From Paenibacillus foliorum (GTDB taxonomy: Bacteria; Bacillota; Bacilli; Paenibacillales; NBRC-103111), in the NCBI RefSeq assembly GCF_013141765.1, contig NZ_WHOD01000105.1, forward strand, positions 100,080-164,079: a DNA stretch of 64,000 bases. Reading direction: 5' to 3'. The first letter of the stretch is position 1. Each line of letters starts with the position of its first letter. Made by a program: the position numbers and the translations under genes. Positions 62,069 to 64,000 of this stretch are shown in pieces. Under the pieces are notes generated by a model. The model worked only from the letters and a program-made list of their open reading frames with translations, made no database searches and was not told the origin of the DNA.

Positions 62069-64000
62069 TCATTTTAAATTTGGTTTTAAATAATTATTCA
62101 TTAATTTATCATGCTTATTTTTAAGTTCTTCGATGTCAATCTGCGTTTCCAAGGCAGCCAATTGCCCGACAGCATATTCCTGTAGTTCAGTTTGCAGCTG
62201 TTCAGATAATAACTGGTACCATGCTTGCAGTTGAGTTCGATATATCTGATCCAGCCAATCCGCCTGAGATTGCACATAACTAGTAAACGGATCGTTCAAT
62301 TTCGCTTCCAGCTCAGTGCGCAGCTTTTGTTTCCCGTCACCTTCGAAAAATTGTTTGGCGTTTTTATAAAAGCCGGCCAGCCATTTCGCCTGTATGGAAT
62401 TAGCGCTAAATGGCTCAGTCTCCTGCGGCGTTTCAAACACCTTCGGTTCGTATTCGGAATACTGAAAGGTTGTAAGCTCACTGCCAAAAGACTGTGACCA
62501 CTGCTGCCTTCTTTTTTTGGCTGTACTGTTAATTGCATTTTCGATACGAAGTGTGGTAGCCAAAATTTCTTGAGATAAATCAAAAGAAATCATCCGACGC
62601 AGGTCATCCCATGCCGACTCCATCAGAGCTTTAATATCACGCCCCTCCTCACTGAATACAGCGGGATTGAAGGCATGTAGGAATAATTCACCGAATCGGT
62701 AGGTTTCACGCTGCTTCACATAATACAACAGCTCATCTATTTCCTTGCGGAGTTCTCTCTCCTCAGGCTCAGTTGATATTTCTTTAAGCTTTGTAACAGC
62801 TTCATTCAGAGCCAATCGAATATCCGCAGCACGCGCAAGCCGTGCACTTTCGTCTGACTGTGCTCCGATGATCCACTGCTGCAGCACATCTGCCGCTCGC
62901 CCCAGATCGGCTTGTCCTGACCTGACAGCAATATCCGTGAGCTCTTCTAAGCTAAATCTGACAAAATCTTGTTCAAATGCAGCTATACCTGACGCTTGAA
63001 CCGTCGCTTCATCTTCAGCAAGCTTACCTTCCAAAGCATAATAGCTGGACAGTGGATAAATTCTCGGTTTTCGGATTCCATGCTGCTGTAGATTACTTTG
63101 AACATGAGCGACTACACCTTCAAGTTCATCTGTTGATGAAGCCAAGTCGGCGGCATTTACGATAAAAAACATTTTATCAAGCTCAAAGCTATCCTTTACC
63201 CGACCTAACTGAAGTAGAAACTGGCGGTCCGCATGTGAAAATGCGTGATTATAATAAGTAACGAACAATATGGCATCCGCATTTTTGATATAGTTAAACG
63301 CCACTCCAGTATGACGCGCGTTGATAGAATCCGCGCCTGGGGTATCGACAAGCACAATACCTTGATCCGTCAATGGATTCGAATAATACAGTTCAATCAG
63401 TTCGACAAAACACGACTTACTCTCATCCGCTGCATAGAGAGCAAATTGGTCTGCATCAACCTTTAGCTCTCGGCCCAAATCGTTCTTAACGGCATCCCAA
63501 CCGTTCTCTACTGCCTTTAGAAACGTGTAGTGCGGCTTACCCTTTGCAGATACTTGGTCTGCTGTCAAACGGCTGATCGCGGCAAGACTATCTGACAAAC
63601 CATTCACCTGAATGCCAAGAACCTCTAACGAATTACGAATATCGTCAGCAAGGCGATCGCTGCTTTTCATCTGTATTTTGGCAGTACCATGCGGCCAGCC
63701 ATTCTCCGGCTCAGGCGGCATGATTTTATTGATCGCCGCTGTCGTTGGATTCGGCGAGACGGGCAGTACCCTTTCGCCAATCAATGCATTGGCGAAAGAA
63801 GATTTACCCGCGCTGAACGCTCCGAACAGCGCGATCGTAAAGCGGCTCTGCTGCAGCCGCTCAGCTTTTTCCTGCAGCGAGCGGCAAATGCTCGCTAAGG
63901 GCGCGAGCCCCGCGAGCTCGCCAGCGCCTGCGGCGAGCTGTGCGGCCGCTTCGCGCAGGCGCGCGCGGTGCGCGCCTTGCGCCAGCGGCGCAGCGCTGGA
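62069..64000 (-). CDS. Dynamin-like GTPase (partial; N-terminus outside window)
   Basis: Open on the minus strand from base 64000 to the stop at 62069 (643 residues visible, no start inside). GTPase motifs: Walker A GAFSAGKSS near residue 68, G2 PNPTTAAI, G3 DTPGAD and G4 NAAD. A long helical stalk follows, ending KHDKLMNNYLKPNLK. A Met after Walker A could mislead start calling; the frame clearly continues upstream. The Ala-rich GC-rich lead (about residues 1-55) suggests a linker, so this may be the second module of a two-module DynA-like membrane-remodelling protein. Confidence 0.8.
   Translation of the reverse strand, partial: SSAAPLAQGAHRARLREAAAQLAAGAGELAGLAPLASICRSLQEKAERLQQSRFTIALFGAFSAGKSSFANALIGERVLPVSPNPTTAAINKIMPPEPENGWPHGTAKIQMKSSDRLADDIRNSLEVLGIQVNGLSDSLAAISRLTADQVSAKGKPHYTFLKAVENGWDAVKNDLGRELKVDADQFALYAADESKSCFVELIELYYSNPLTDQGIVLVDTPGADSINARHTGVAFNYIKNADAILFVTYYNHAFSHADRQFLLQLGRVKDSFELDKMFFIVNAADLASSTDELEGVVAHVQSNLQQHGIRKPRIYPLSSYYALEGKLAEDEATVQASGIAAFEQDFVRFSLEELTDIAVRSGQADLGRAADVLQQWIIGAQSDESARLARAADIRLALNEAVTKLKEISTEPEERELRKEIDELLYYVKQRETYRFGELFLHAFNPAVFSEEGRDIKALMESAWDDLRRMISFDLSQEILATTLRIENAINSTAKKRRQQWSQSFGSELTTFQYSEYEPKVFETPQETEPFSANSIQAKWLAGFYKNAKQFFEGDGKQKLRTELEAKLNDPFTSYVQSQADWLDQIYRTQLQAWYQLLSEQLQTELQEYAVGQLAALETQIDIEELKNKHDKLMNNYLKPNLK

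Overview
The window reads as chromosome from a low-to-moderate-GC, spore-former-type Firmicute, most likely Paenibacillus or a close relative (Cohnella, Brevibacillus). The clues are strong AGGAGG-type ribosome binding sites, frequent TTG/GTG starts, a glgBCDA operon with a separate GlgD, a YesM/YesN two-component system paired with a solute-binding protein, a copper-amine-oxidase-like stalk domain on a foldase, parE-parC, FetAB, and intergenic palindromic repeats of a kind I associate with Paenibacillus. I see no rRNA, tRNA, phage, CRISPR or transposase gene.

Region 1 (1-3.9 kb) holds a haem-sensing-type two-component pair, HssS (cut by the left edge) and HssR. It is divergent from a small four-helix membrane protein. 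Two sequences that fit the HssR direct-repeat box sit in the shared intergenic region, one facing each way. A methyltransferase and a small unknown gene follow.

Region 2 (3.9-22.3 kb) is a carbohydrate block, all on the minus strand. At its left end is a UgpCAEB-type ABC importer. The rest looks like one catabolic locus for an unidentified sugar or polyol: a ribose-type ABC importer; a YesN-type regulator, a membrane-anchored solute-binding protein and a YesM-type kinase joined by 1-6 nt junctions; a D-lyxose-isomerase-family protein; two zinc alcohol dehydrogenases; a DeoR repressor; a PfkB kinase; a Gfo/Idh/MocA dehydrogenase; and a class I aldolase. Two near-identical CcpA (cre)-like sites lie in front of two of its transcription units. 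I do not recognise the whole pathway.

Region 3 (22.5-34.9 kb) is mixed: a degenerate coding remnant, a Gly/His-rich LysM repeat protein, DUF1697, a catalase, an ABC exporter with its own two-component system and a secreted protein, a metallo-beta-lactamase-fold hydrolase, LysR and HPP membrane protein as a divergent pair, and a HAD phosphatase.

Region 4 (34.9-44.5 kb) has the glycogen operon glgB-glgC-glgD-glgA. It is divergent from a stalk-domain/parvulin foldase, and the two promoters carry the same 11-bp element in mirror image. An RNA methyltransferase, a pseudouridine synthase and a VOC protein follow.

Region 5 (44.5-64 kb) has FetAB, folD under a ZTP riboswitch, a MarR regulator, topoisomerase IV (parE-parC), an ABC-2 exporter, an SGNH hydrolase, a LysM-G5-M23 envelope protein, a heterodimeric ABC exporter, and a dynamin-like GTPase cut by the right edge. 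Several long nested palindromes (about 36.4, 44.8, 54.9 and 57.8 kb) look like non-autonomous mobile or structured repeats.
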